Below, in pieces: positions 34,234-44,564 of a stretch of 64,000 bases of DNA. The position numbers and the translations under genes are program-made. Within the stretch, counting starts at the first letter, position 1, and every line of letters starts with the position of its first letter. The notes beneath the pieces are model-generated. The model worked only from the letters and a program-made list of their open reading frames with translations, was not told the DNA's origin and searched no databases. This stretch comes from Omphalotus guepiniiformis (lineage: Eukaryota; Basidiomycota; Agaricomycetes; Agaricales; Omphalotaceae): assembly GCA_028554645.1 (NCBI GenBank), contig JAQOOI010000072.1, positions 496,001-560,000 of the forward strand, given 5' to 3'.

Positions 34234-35396
34234 CAAAAGTAGAACCAGTTTTATTCAAATCACGTAGATAATAGCCTAATATGAACTACATTTGAACTAC
34301 ATTATATAATGAACTGTAATTGAACTGTATTTGAACCGTATTTGAACCGTGTTATATAACATTGTTACAAAATATATTCAATAGGCAGGACTTGAACCCG
34401 AGACCTTTTGAATGCCTATTGACATATGAACCACTAAGCCACCACAGCTTGTATAACCTAGACACTATATTGCAATATGTAGCAATAAACAAGCAGTTAA
34501 ATGCACCTTCCGTGCATGAAAAAACAAAGTATTTGAACTACTTATGAATTGACCATTTGAACCCATTCATTTGAACCGATTTGAACTGCTCATAAGCTAA
34601 GCATTTGAACTTACCATTTGAACTACTTAGTGCAACTTCAGTGCATATATGAACAAAGTATTTGAACTACTTATGAATTGAGCACTTGAATGCATTTGAA
34701 CTGCTTATGAACTAAGCATTTAAACTTGCCATTTGAACTATTTATGAACTGAGCATTTGAAACTGCTTTTGTAATGCTTTTGAACTGAGCATTTAAACTT
34801 TACATTATCTTGAATTCAATAGGGAAGAAATAAACAGAAAAGATGCAACTTTAGAGTGAACATTTAAGTATTTGAACTACTTGTGTTTGTATCTAGTTCA
34901 AATATCTAGTTCATATCACACTCACACTTCCTGTAGTTCAAATGTTCAGTTCATTCCTATTTCAAATGACAAGTTCAAATGCTAGTTCAAATAGCAAGTT
35001 CAAATGCTTAGCTTGTAAGCAGTTCAAATGGCAAGTTCAAATGCTTAGCTTATAAGCAGTTCAAATGGGTTCAAATGGTCAATTCATAAGTAGTTCAAAT
35101 ACTTTGTTTTTTTATGCACGGAAGTTGCATTTAACTGCTTGTTTATTGCTACATATTGGAATATAGTGTCTAGGTTATACAAGCTGTGGTGGCTTAGTGG
35201 TTTATATGTCAATAGGTATTCAAAAGGTCTCAGATTCAAGTCCTGCCTGTTGGATATATTTTGCAACAATGTTATATAACACGGTTCAAATACAGTTCAA
35301 ATATAGTTCAATTACAGTTCATTATATAATGTAGTTCAAATGTAGTTCATATTAGGCTATTATCTACGTGATTTGAATAAAACTGGTTGTGTTACA
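34234..35396. mobile_element. Foldback element with tRNA-like Pol III boxes, inside the Harbinger left TIR
   Basis: Two ~320-nt arms (34243-~34560 and ~35075-35388, AACCAGTTTTATTCAAATC... inverted) flank a middle rich in TTTGAACT/AGTTCAAA repeats. The direct repeat GCTCCGTG at 34226-34233 and 35397-35404 is an 8-bp target duplication; the right Harbinger arm lacks the insertion. Each arm holds TGGCTTAGTGGTT (box A-like; 34429-34441 minus, 35190-35202 plus) and, ~30 nt on, GGGTTCAAGTCC or a decayed AGATTCAAGTCC (box B-like; 34388-34399 minus, 35232-35243 plus). It therefore looks like two head-to-head tRNA-derived SINE-like units or a MITE that captured one. Confidence 0.65.
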
Positions 35397-35404
35397 GCTC
35401 CGTG

Positions 35405-35835
35405 TGAGGACCTATGGATAAGGAAGGAGAGTCTGTCAGGTCAGCTGACTTTCTGGCATGGAGCAGAGCTTGAATATCGAGGAATCACTATGCTCAAAGT
35501 TCGCATTCACAGCGGCATAGACATAAGAGTGAGAGACATGTTATGGATTGAGAATGAGTCTCTGATATAATTCTCTTTTAGAGTGTGCTATATGGTTTCC
35601 TTTTTTTCTTACAGGGCACTTTCGGCTCACTCTCAGGGACCTGTAGCCATGCCTGGTTACGAATTCGAAATGTAAAGTAGAATTTGTTTTAATGTGTGCA
35701 CTGTTCCGCCAAAAGTTGGCCCTTCAAGTGGGCCTCTGATTTGATTGGACCTTGTGACTCTGATTACTCATTGTATATGCCGCGCGCATTTCCACTTTGG
35801 CCCCTCATGCTGGCTGGTCAAAATTTTGGGGTTAA
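35405..35835. other. Inner left TIR and leader of the Harbinger element
   Basis: The first ~80 nt continue the Harbinger terminal inverted repeat after the foldback insertion. The rest holds no recognised gene before the USP-like reading frame starts. Confidence 0.45.
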
Positions 35836-37235
35836 GATTGTCCTGTTTTGGAGCACAACAGCTGTGCATATGACACTGTTGTTCCTATACACTTTTCTCT
35901 TTGGTCTTCAGACCCAGGCAGATGGGAAATATACTTTGACTACTTGAAAAACCAGCTTATCACTGACCTAATAGATAACTTTGAGTTGTGCAGGCTAGGA
36001 CAAATGACTTTAGAGCAAGCAAGAGATCAGATGTGTTTGTCACTTCATAGACAAAACCATTATGAGTTCCAATAGGGTGATCTTGCTGTTGTACCTTTGA
36101 TATTGGACAAGATACTCTCAAGTCAGGATGCACAGTTAGTTTTAATAGAAAAAGTTTGTTGCAATGGGCATATAAGAGGTGCAATCCATTATCAAAACTG
36201 TCCTGTTTTTGAGAGAAATCTTACTCCAGCTAGATCTGTTAGTGAGTGGTTTACAAAGCTTAAGAATGAGACAGCCAGCCAGTGTACACAATGTCAAAGC
36301 CAGATTGTCTACAAACAGACTCTACAAACTGCACCTGAGATCTTATCTTGTCACTTTGAGCCTAACACAGTGGCTGATAGATCTTTTTACATAGGCAGGT
36401 TCTTTAATACAGTATACTGGGGCTCCTTGAGACACTAGGTGTCCTTGATACGTTCAGAAATAACAGTACCACTGCCAAAGTTTTGGGCTAAATTTATGTT
36501 GGGATACATGTAAAGAGGCTATAGGTAGATACTAGAAGAATCTGGAGTGGAACAGGCCTGATGTGATGAAGATATGGTATAAAACAGACCGAAAAATACA
36601 AACTTCAGAAGGTGTGAACTTTTATTTTGCAAGTAGTGTCATATATATGGACAAATTTACACCACATTGGCTGGGTATAAGACAATGTTAGCTTCTGTTA
36701 AGACCATGAACCTCTTGTTTTGGCAATCGGGTAGCATTTGCGTATGTGGTAGGCTGAAAGATATTAAGGAGAGAGATATGGGTGACAATAGCGTGACATG
36801 GCTTGTGCCGCGCGCGCGCAATGCTTCGCTGTTAGATGTTATTTTGTCACGCGTCTCAAGGACACCAAAACTGTGACATTTGGCCTTTCATCTCAATCCC
36901 TTATTCCTACATTTATTCTCTACATATATCTTGTCCAAACTTACCAGAAATAATCTTCAGATATAGTAGAAAATATCTATGTACTCAATTTTTATGGAAA
37001 AACTGTGTGACGAAGATGTAAAATCAAATTCAAAGCAGTGTCTCAAGGAGCCCCAGTATACTGTATTAACATTAATGGTGAGTGCAATGTATATGAGCTG
37101 AGAGGTGTTGTATATCTAGGTGACATGCATTATATATGCAGAGTTATTGAATAAACTGGTTCAATTTAGAATCATGATAATGTTGGACTTAATGGGCACA
37201 AGCTTATGTATGCTAGTTCACTTAGCCATGACAGA
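35836..37235 (+). pseudogene. USP/C19-like cysteine-peptidase-like gene, decayed, within the Harbinger element
   Basis: The reading frame has an LEHNSCAYDTVVPI motif resembling the catalytic Cys box of ubiquitin-specific proteases, then DPGRWEIYFDYL, TLEQARDQM, ILDKILSS, a CCNGH and CTQCQSQ Cys pair set, and after the MITE INGECNVYELRGVVYLGDMHYICRVIE, resembling the C-terminal His region. The frame is open across 35848-36438 except one TAG at 36073. The MITE at 36408-37065 splits it, and removal rejoins RFF|NINGEC in frame. Further stops (TAA, TAG) follow CRVIE. I recall this domain as frequent in Agaricomycete repeats. Peptidase activity is inferred from motifs only. Confidence 0.5.
36408..37065. 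mobile_element. MITE (658 bp) inserted in the USP-like gene
   Basis: 29-nt perfect inverted ends (TACAGTATACTGGGGCTCCT...), flanked by TTAA at 36404-36407 and 37066-37069. TTAA would suit piggyBac-type elements. If the ends are instead CAGTATACTGGGG, the duplication is TA and the element is mariner-like. A CG-rich GCCGCGCGCGCGC tract lies near 36810. No transposase inside. Confidence 0.75.
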
Positions 37236-37402
37236 AGTGTGAACCTTAGCAAATGCAGAAATAAGTTTTGCCTATGGTGCAATCTACACTAAAGTCCATT
37301 AAGTTCATGACATTACTAACACTGTCTAATTAATCTTTCTGAGTGAGCAACAGGGATAGTGTGAATAGCCTAGAACGAATTCATTCTGGCCTGCATCAGT
37401 AG

Positions 37403-38829
37403 ATGCAGGCTGATAATTCAAATTATGGCCCTGCTGATCCTGGTCCTAACGACTTCTTTTCACCTCACAGATCTGCGCTAAGCACGAATGCTAACAAAGA
37501 TGACCAGATGGGTGAGAATTCGATGTGGGAAAGTCAGGCCATAGACCCCCAACTTATGTGAAAGGTATGTGAAATCCTTTTCTACATGAATTATGCCATA
37601 AACTAATACAAAAATCTTGCGTAAACACAGCCAGATGTGCAGCCTATCGGCACAGTCAAAAATACGAACGTCAATGAGTCCGTCCCTTCCAAGCCAGTCA
37701 AAACAGCCAAGCACAAGAAAAAAGATCTGAAAGAGAACCAAAAGCCCACGAAATGGGTGAAAGCTTCAGATTTCACAAAGCGCACTTCCAAGGCAACAAA
37801 AGCGAGTGACAAGGCAATTACGTCTGAGGAGCATACCTCATCTTGGGTGTCCTGGACAGAGAACAATTTGACTGTTCTGCATGAAGCTGTGCTTGGTGCC
37901 GATAGTGACAAGAATTATGCATTATATCTTGTAAATGCAACTGAACTCTTCAAGAAGGTAAGTTATACTTTGGCTTCATGCAACATGCATAATCACATAG
38001 TTGTTATAGATTTCCGAAACTTCGTTTAGTAGCCAAGTAAGCTGGAATTCCTGCAAATCATAATTTTCACGTAGCCAGGCAATCTACAGTTATATTGTTG
38101 AGTTTGAACAGTTTACTGGTGGTGGTGGTGGTGATTATGATGAGATGGAGGGTCAGGGTGTAATTGCAGCATACAATTCCCAACTCAAGACTGCTAGGCA
38201 GAAGGGTTTTGAGCTTGGCGACCTTTCAGGAAAGGTTCTTGATCAATGGAAGTGTCTAGGCTGGAAGGACCTTTTTGATTTCTGGTATGCACTTGATTCT
38301 TTGGTCATGTCTTGAACTAACAAGAGCTCAGTTTATCGGAGTCACCAAACATTTCACATATGGTGAAGCAAGACTCATGTGCTCCTGTCTCTGACTCTGG
38401 CTCGTCTGAGGAGCTCATTGAGTGGTCTGACAGTGATGCTGAGTCTTTGGTGTCCACAAAAAAGACTTGATCTGTCAATGCAACACCTTTTAGTCAGATT
38501 TTGAAGTCACAATCTTTGACTACTTCATTGACAAAGCAGTCTGGTAAAGTTTCCAAGCCTAGAAGTTCATTGCGTTCAAGCAGTTTTCAGAAGTCTACAG
38601 CTGCATCTTTGAATGGAATTCAGGACTATATCGAGAGCAAATTTGAGACAAACAAAAAACAATTTGATTTGTTTACTTCAAGGTTGGATCTGGACAGGCG
38701 ACGGGAGGAGCATGAGGATATGGCAAGTAAGGCCAACATGGCGAATACTGTCTTGTCTAACCCTGCAGTACCAGATAAGGTAAAGGTGAAGGCAAAGGAA
38801 TGGCTTATAAATCTTTTCTCTACATAAAT
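37403..38829 (+). pseudogene. Harbinger ORF2, Myb/SANT-like DNA-binding protein, decayed
   Basis: ATG at 37403 (MQADNSNYGPADPG...), intron ~37563-37630, then a Lys-rich linker (KHKKKDLKENQKPTKW), a SANT/Myb-like helix region (SSWVSWTENNLTVLHEAVLG; NATELFKK), intron, EFEQFTGGGGGDYDE, LGDLSGKVLDQWKCLGWKDLF, an acidic Ser-rich stretch (SDSGSSEELIEWSDSD) and a coiled C-terminus with LDRRREEHEDM and a tail ending WLINLFST. In known Harbinger elements a second ORF with this domain cooperates with the transposase and binds DNA. TGA codons at 37558 (context QLM*K) and 38467 (KKT*SVN) both fit CGA to TGA. Confidence 0.65.
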
Positions 38830-38862
38830 ATTTATTAATACTTTATTCTGGAAACAATAAAT

Positions 38863-40350
38863 TTAGATATTGAATGTTTCCTGCTCAATTAATGTCTTAT
38901 CTACATCACTTGCCTGTGCTTCTAAGTCACCATCTGCACAGTCATCATTGTCCTCCTGCTCATTTTCATTGACATTATCATTGTTATATGTCTCAACAAT
39001 GTCTGCAACAGCCCAGGAATGTAGGGCTGGATGATCTCCAAGGTCAATACATAGGTTATGAAGCACTATTAGTGCCGCAATTGCCTTATAAAGCTCCTGG
39101 ATATTCCAGTGCGGTCCCAGGCCTTGTAAAGCAGGAAAACGATCTTTGAATCTTGCATAACCATGTTCAGACATGATTCAAATCCTAGACAGTGTATAGT
39201 TGAATGTCTTCATACATTTGCATAAATTGTTTCTGCAGCAGCAAGCTCAGGATTACTGAATGGTTGCATTACAAATGATGATGATGGATAATCTATGAGT
39301 TTTTATTTGAAAAGAAAGATAAGTCCAATCAACAAGCATGCACCTTTGTCAACCATAATGTATCGACCATTGGGAAGATACTTCTCATGATTTTTTCAAA
39401 ATTCAGATTGCTTCCAAATTTTTAAGTCTGTGACTAATCCTGGATAGCCCAACTCATAGGATGTGAACCACAGCTCATGATCAACACTAGTTTGTATATT
39501 TGTCTATTTGATAGAAGATTAGATATGATGTACAATGTGTAGACTTGAAAAAAACCTGCACCAAAGAACTTCTTGTGAGTCATATATACAGTCCCATACT
39601 GCAAAGGTTTCTCAAGAATAGGTATCAGACATCCATCTGCACTACCTAGACAGTTTGGAAACCCTGATTTGGCCTCAATGAACTTTGCAATAGCATTTGC
39701 ACGTTTGCCTGAAGGAAAGGCCACAACCTGATCTTTGAGTTTGCAAAGAGTGTGGCTGACTCATCTGCAGTACAAGAAGACTGTTCCATGGCCAATTGAC
39801 AGCTTTGCTGCTGTATCCAAAGAATTGCTTTCTCTTGTGCCATACCGAACCAGAAAACATGCAAGCTGATATTTCACATGATGTTGCAGTTTCTACACTT
39901 TGATGTGAAGATGAGATCTTCTGACAGCTTTAAGACTAAACTGTCAAAAGGCTCCCGGCTCAATCTATACATATAATATTCAGATTTGCTACCCATGAAG
40001 CATAGAAGGCATACCTGAATATATTACAAAACCATCTATCAGGTGCCTGCAGAGCCACAGTGAAAAAGTCAGAGAATTTGCGTATCTGATCATATGCCCC
40101 TTGGGACCCATCTCCTCTAATGGCATGAGCAATTAGCAGCCAGTCAATTTCTAAAAGCTTCAAAGGTCCCAGCTCAGTAGTAAAAGGATCAAAGTCATCT
40201 CAGTATGCCTCTCCTCCAATGAGCCAAAGAAGTCTGTGCATGATTCCAGCCCCATATCATCATCTTCCAGGACAGCATCTGCAAGAAGGAGTATATGAGC
40301 TGCTTGAACGAATTCTGCAACAGTCTTGGATTGTATTTTGCGAGTCATGA
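38863..40350 (-). pseudogene. PIF/Harbinger DDE transposase (DDE_Tnp_4 type), decayed
   Basis: Minus order: N-terminus from ATG ~40348 (MTRKIQSKTVAEFVQAAHIL), YQLACFLVRYGTRES, the LSIGHGTVFLYC HTH-like block, FPSGKRANAIAKFIE, KSGFPNCLGSADGCLIP (first catalytic Asp), KKFFG, NGRYIMVDKG, NPELAAAET, then EHGYARFKDRFPALQGLG and ELYKAIAALIVLHNLCIDLGD. This is the standard order for the family. Stops: TGA in YCR*VS (39761-39763, CGA to TGA), others near 39180 and 39390, plus frameshifts. It is convergent with ORF2, 35 nt apart. Confidence 0.8.
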
Positions 40351-40576
40351 AGCTTATCAGCGAGATTGTGCAGGAGAGTGCAAAAGAGGTGAGGATGGAT
40401 TACTTAAGGAGAATTTCAGCTCTGCTCAAAGCGCAGGTAAGTCAGCTGACCTGACAGACTCTTCCTGCCTTATCTGTAGATACTCACACAATGCCGCCAC
40501 GCGGATTTATTGATAAACTGTTTGAACTCATGACCTGTTTGAACCGTTTGAACTCTTAGAATTGAGCACCTCTACT

Positions 40577-41224
40577 GTCACTCCATGATGGCCCCGGATA
40601 CATTTACAGCCACAAGATTGTGAATCAAGAATCTGCCAATGGTGAGGCGATCAAGGCTGGGAGATGGAATGGAGGAGACAAGATCTGTCTCAGGACCAGC
40701 TGTGGTATGAGGGTATACAGTCCCGCTATACATATCGCCTTAGTAAATTTACATTCACTAGTTTCAGTCATAAATCTTATTTTTTAGAGCATTTGCTTCA
40801 CATTGTATTGGCTAAAAGGTACTGGCTGCATCCTCAAACACATTGTTTGAATTGTAAGTAACTTTCATGTCCTTGCATTGTTCAAATTCACTGATGAACG
40901 TTTAGGTGGCTGCCAGCAAGATGTTCCATTTTACAAAAACAAATGTTTGGAAGACCAAGATGATAGGAATCATTGAAGATATTGAATGTAGGGAGAACAA
41001 GTACCATGCTTAGCTACATGCTGATGTACTGCACCACACTTGAAGATCTTATATATACCTCATTTTCATATCTTATTGGCATGAAGTCATTAGAAAAGCA
41101 AGCAATATGAATTGTAGTAAGGGTGTTAAGGGTACACAAGGTCCTACTACCGGTGCATTAACTGTATCTATAATCCTTGTAGGAGTCTACTATCAAACCT
41201 GAACTTGTCCCTGCTTGTATCTGT
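40577..41224. other. Unassigned sequence right of the Harbinger element
   Basis: Possible spliced coding remnant on the plus strand: frame 40664-40861, a GTAAGT donor at ~40857 and an acceptor ...GTTTAG near 40903, then VAASKMFHF. No family recognised. Confidence 0.3.
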
Positions 41225-42607
41225 TGATGCAGGCTGACAGTCCAAGTTCATTTTTACGAATTTCCTTGATATTTCTTGGGCATTCAGGTTCCATAGGGTT
41301 AATCACCTGATAGAATTTACAACCCTCAAAGTTTCACATTATCTTGTCTAAGGAGCTCCTTCAATTCAGTAGTATTCTGAGAAATTTTACTATTGAGTTT
41401 TTACACCTCCTAACCAGTTTCTTAGCAAGCTTTTTACACCGGACAATTAACCAGAGTAAATTGCCTCAATCAAACATTTGTTTCTGGTGATTAATTAAGG
41501 AGTAAATACCCCAGAATTATCCTAGATCTATTATTTTGACTTTATTTTGTGTTCTGGTCATTTTTAGTTTCTGCCGGGTTTTTAATTTTTACACTGCTGG
41601 GGCCCATAAATTTTTGGTGGCAAGGATGGGCATGACAAAAAGGAAGACAAATTTATTAGCTTATTTTTGAGAACACAAATATTACATTTTTGAGGCAAAA
41701 GATGCAGCAGAGATGCAGCATCTTTGCCAAGTCTTTTCAGATAAGTATGTAAGCTATTGCAAGGACTAGGAAAATCATTTTTTGCCTGCAAAGACGAGGG
41801 TAAGTATATAAACTATTTCAGGAATAAAAGGAATCATTTTTGGGCACAAAGATTGAGGATAAAGATAACTTATTACAGCAATTAAAGGAATCATTTTTGC
41901 AAGAATGGATGTGGATATTTGCTACATTAAACAGCAACATTCTTGCTCTTCAAGATACAAAACATTTTTGCTGTTAGTAATCTTAAAGAGCAAAAATCTA
42001 CTTTCTTTGTTGCAAAAATAATTTCTTTTATACCTGAAATAGTTCAGTTACTTATCCTTATCTTCAGAGGCAAAAATGATTCCCTTAATTTTTGCAATAG
42101 CTTACATACTTATTCTCAATTTTTGCCTGCAAAATCGTCACTTCACATGGTGTATATATGTAAACTTATTATCTGAAAAGATATGGCAAAGATGCCACAT
42201 CTTTCCCACATCTTTTGTATCAAAAATGAAATATTTGTGCTATCAAAAATAAGCTGAAAAATTTGTCTTCCTTTTTGCCACACCCATTTTTGCCATCAGT
42301 GTTATTGACTGGAGAAAAATGTTCTCCTAATAATTATATGGATGCAATTGATGTTGTGATGTCAGAGTTCTCATTACAAGATTGGGTGAGTCTGATTCAA
42401 CAGTGAATGACCATTGAACAATTCTCTACATCACAACTATACTGACTAGCCTAGAATCTTAATACACACTCTGTACCATAGGTAATAGAACATGCTTTAT
42501 TACTCAAATTACAACACATTTTAATTGACAAGGCAGGCATCTTTCAACCCTCTATATCCGCCACTGCAAATACACTTTTAATGCAGGTGCTGAAAATCAG
42601 TGCATCA
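41225..42607 (-). mobile_element. LTR C fragment (copy C2) with a nested foldback element
   Basis: Inverted relative to C1; right terminus ...GTGCATCA at 42607. Homology covers roughly the first half of C1 (to about 23590), then jumps to a short end CTGTCAGCCTGCATCA. Flanks are CTGT and ACAG. Many C/T differences from C1. Confidence 0.75.
41592..42301. mobile_element. CACTG-ended foldback element (710 bp) in LTR C2
   Basis: Ends CACTGCTGG... and ...CCATCAGTG, with long inverted arms (~300 nt; GGAAGACAAATTT, TCTTTTCAGATAA and TGCCTGCAAA match across). TTA at 41589-41591 and 42302-42304 is a 3-bp target duplication; C1 has the empty site AATTTTTATTGAC (reverse strand). CACTG ends with a 3-bp duplication suggest a CACTA-type non-autonomous element. 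Confidence 0.75.
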
Positions 42608-42999
42608 ACAGATAGGAGAGGCAATGATAGTGATGTGGATGAAACAGATCTCCATTGTTTGACACAGTTCCCCTACCAAGGCTCTGTCATAGACATCAGA
42701 TGAGGTCAAGAAGAACTTTTGTGTTCAATTCTCCATCTCTTTCATGGCTCGTTAGAGGTCCTGCTTGAAATCATGGGTGTACCCAGTGGTACTGCCTACA
42801 TTTGCCTGTTGTGTCAGACTGTCTAGGAAATAATAGAGATAACAGTCTTTGATATCACTCCACATGGCTTGATAATCCCAAAAAGGCCAAAGTTCATCTT
42901 CAGGTTGCACTGATATGCAACATTGGATGGAAAGGTTGCAGCCAGTGACAAGGGTTATCCAGACCATAGCATGTGTCAGACCAATAATATATATCCTGA
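42608..42999. other. Unassigned sequence before element D2
   Basis: A minus frame 42752-42967 (WPFWDYQAMWSDIKDCYLYY...) continues past stops into FFLTSSDVYDRALVGELC. It may be a decayed coding remnant but I do not recognise it. Confidence 0.25.
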
Positions 43000-44391
43000 T
43001 GTTGCGTCAAAAAGCCTTTCAGTACTGAAATCTATCAGATTGAAGTAAATATTGGATGTTCAAGCATTGGAAACTGAACATCTTTGACTAGAGTCACCCC
43101 AGACTGCTAGTTAAGACGTGAAACATACTTGCATCCACAATGCCTAAGCATAGTGATTGCTACAGTACTGAATCTGGTGCTAAGCAACTGTGACCAATGG
43201 GTTATATAAAGAGATACTAGTTATGCCTCTCAAGATGTCTTGGAATATCAATGTTCCATACCAGATTGAGTTGGTCAGACCCACCCTCTAATAACTAGAG
43301 ACTCTACCAAGTATTGTTTACTGTAATTCAAGGGGTTGATGGATTTTCACTTCAATTGAACAACTATCTAAGTCCCCAAAAGTTCCAGCTGGTCTTGCTA
43401 ACTAAGTTGGCACTATAAGATTGAATGCTGAGAATGTGGGCAATCTTGAAGATTGTATTACCAGAGAAATATTGTACATTGAGTACTATGTGAATGTAAT
43501 GTCACTAAGATGAAATGCCAATCTGTGTAATAAAAGAAGTAGATTCTAAGTTGCATCTGCACAAATGAGTTAGATACTGAAAATGAGTATCTCTCTGAAA
43601 TTCAGTAACCCTCTGAACTTGATGGAAGATAAAGGAGCTCTAATTGGAGGTCTTAGACGGAACTATGGGACTGTCCTAGGAGAAGCTGAGAGCTATCCTA
43701 AACAAGAAATATACCTGAGTACAGATCTGACCAAAAAGAGATGTATAGGGGTAAAACTTGAAATAGACAGTTACTATACCTTACTGTGGCTGATAAAAAC
43801 AATGAAGCATGGTCTAGATAAGCTCTAGAGCTTCTACACAACTCCTAATGCTGCCCTAGTAGAGGAGAATGTGCCAATTTTGGAGAAACTTATAGGAGAC
43901 CAGATTTGCAATGCACTGAGGGGAATGTCAACTGTCATGATACTGGTTGCTATTTACATGTTCTGGACCTTGATTTAGATGCCCTGGGTACACCCTAACA
44001 CCCCTAGAACAAGGACAAAGTGACATATTTCTGATTTTATATCAATCTATACCCAAAGTTCCTACATTTTGACTCTGCATCTGAAACTGTTCCCTGCATT
44101 GTCTGACCATTGGATCGAGTTTAACATTGAGATTGATTGTCCTGAATCCCTCCTAAACTCTGAAAAACCACACTTGCCTTCTGTCTGAATTTTGTGTTTT
44201 GACATACCCTCTGACATTTTTCGTCCAGATTGAGAGAAAGTCATCTGTAACCTTGCAGATTCGAGTTCAGTTGTTGTGTCTAACTGTGCAGAATCTCTGA
44301 CAACGCCAGTCACACCTCACCTCATCATTTTGATTTGAGTTAGTTTGTGCTCAATTTGAGTATCTCTCTCATTCATTTCATAGTCACTATA
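43000..44391 (+). repeat. 5' LTR (family A) of D2, 1392 bp
   Basis: Begins TGTTGCGTC, ends CACTATA. It lacks about 380 nt present in A1/A2 (between CTACATTTTGACT and CTGCATCTGAAAC) plus small gaps. The preceding 4 nt are CTGA, possibly a decayed CCGA target. Confidence 0.88.
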
Positions 44392-44393
44392 AC

Positions 44394-44411
44394 TGGAGCC
44401 CACTGCAAGGG
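44394..44411 (+). promoter_or_regulatory. Candidate tRNA primer-binding site of D2
   Basis: TGGAGCCCACTGCAAGGG begins two nt after the LTR, the normal place for a tRNA PBS (TGG pairs with CCA). The tRNA cannot be named by eye. This contrasts with self-primed E1. Confidence 0.6.
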
Positions 44412-44564
44412 GTAGCTTTAGACTTGATAATTGAACTATCTGTGTATTTACACATGTCTGGAAATAAATCTGGACTTTTTCTGTGTTGAACTTTGCCCTG
44501 TTCCTCACTTAGCAACAATTTCCTTGAAGTTGTTGAACTATTTATAAGTTTTATAACTTAGAGT

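Larger units (their letters stand above)
34146..40573. mobile_element. PIF/Harbinger DNA transposon (6.4 kb) with nested insertions
   Basis: Terminal inverted repeats A(G)GGGTGCTCAATTCTA... (left) and its reverse complement (right) extend over 200 nt. Inner matches such as GTCTGTCAGGTCAGCTGAC lie at ~35430-35450 and ~40440-40465. ACT at 34143-34145 and 40574-40576 is a 3-bp target duplication, usual for this superfamily. Inside, left to right: a foldback element (34234-35396) in the left arm, a USP-like pseudogene (+), a MITE, a Myb/SANT-like ORF (+) and the DDE transposase (-). Tail-to-tail ORF2 and transposase is a familiar Harbinger layout; the USP-like gene is not. Confidence 0.85.

Noticed and set aside
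34385..34450. A functional tRNA gene on the minus strand
   Set aside because: Box A and box B look good, but acceptor and anticodon stems cannot be paired and no U33-anticodon loop forms. The second arm has a decayed box B. Treated as tRNA-derived.
34362..34547. Small protein MLQNIFNRQDLNPRPF... and its mirror at 35084-35269
   Set aside because: Typical translation of reverse-read tRNA-like sequence; the mirror copy reflects the inverted arms.
36667..36876. ORF in the MITE as a transposase fragment
   Set aside because: No DDE or HTH motifs; it spans a GCGCGC low-complexity tract.
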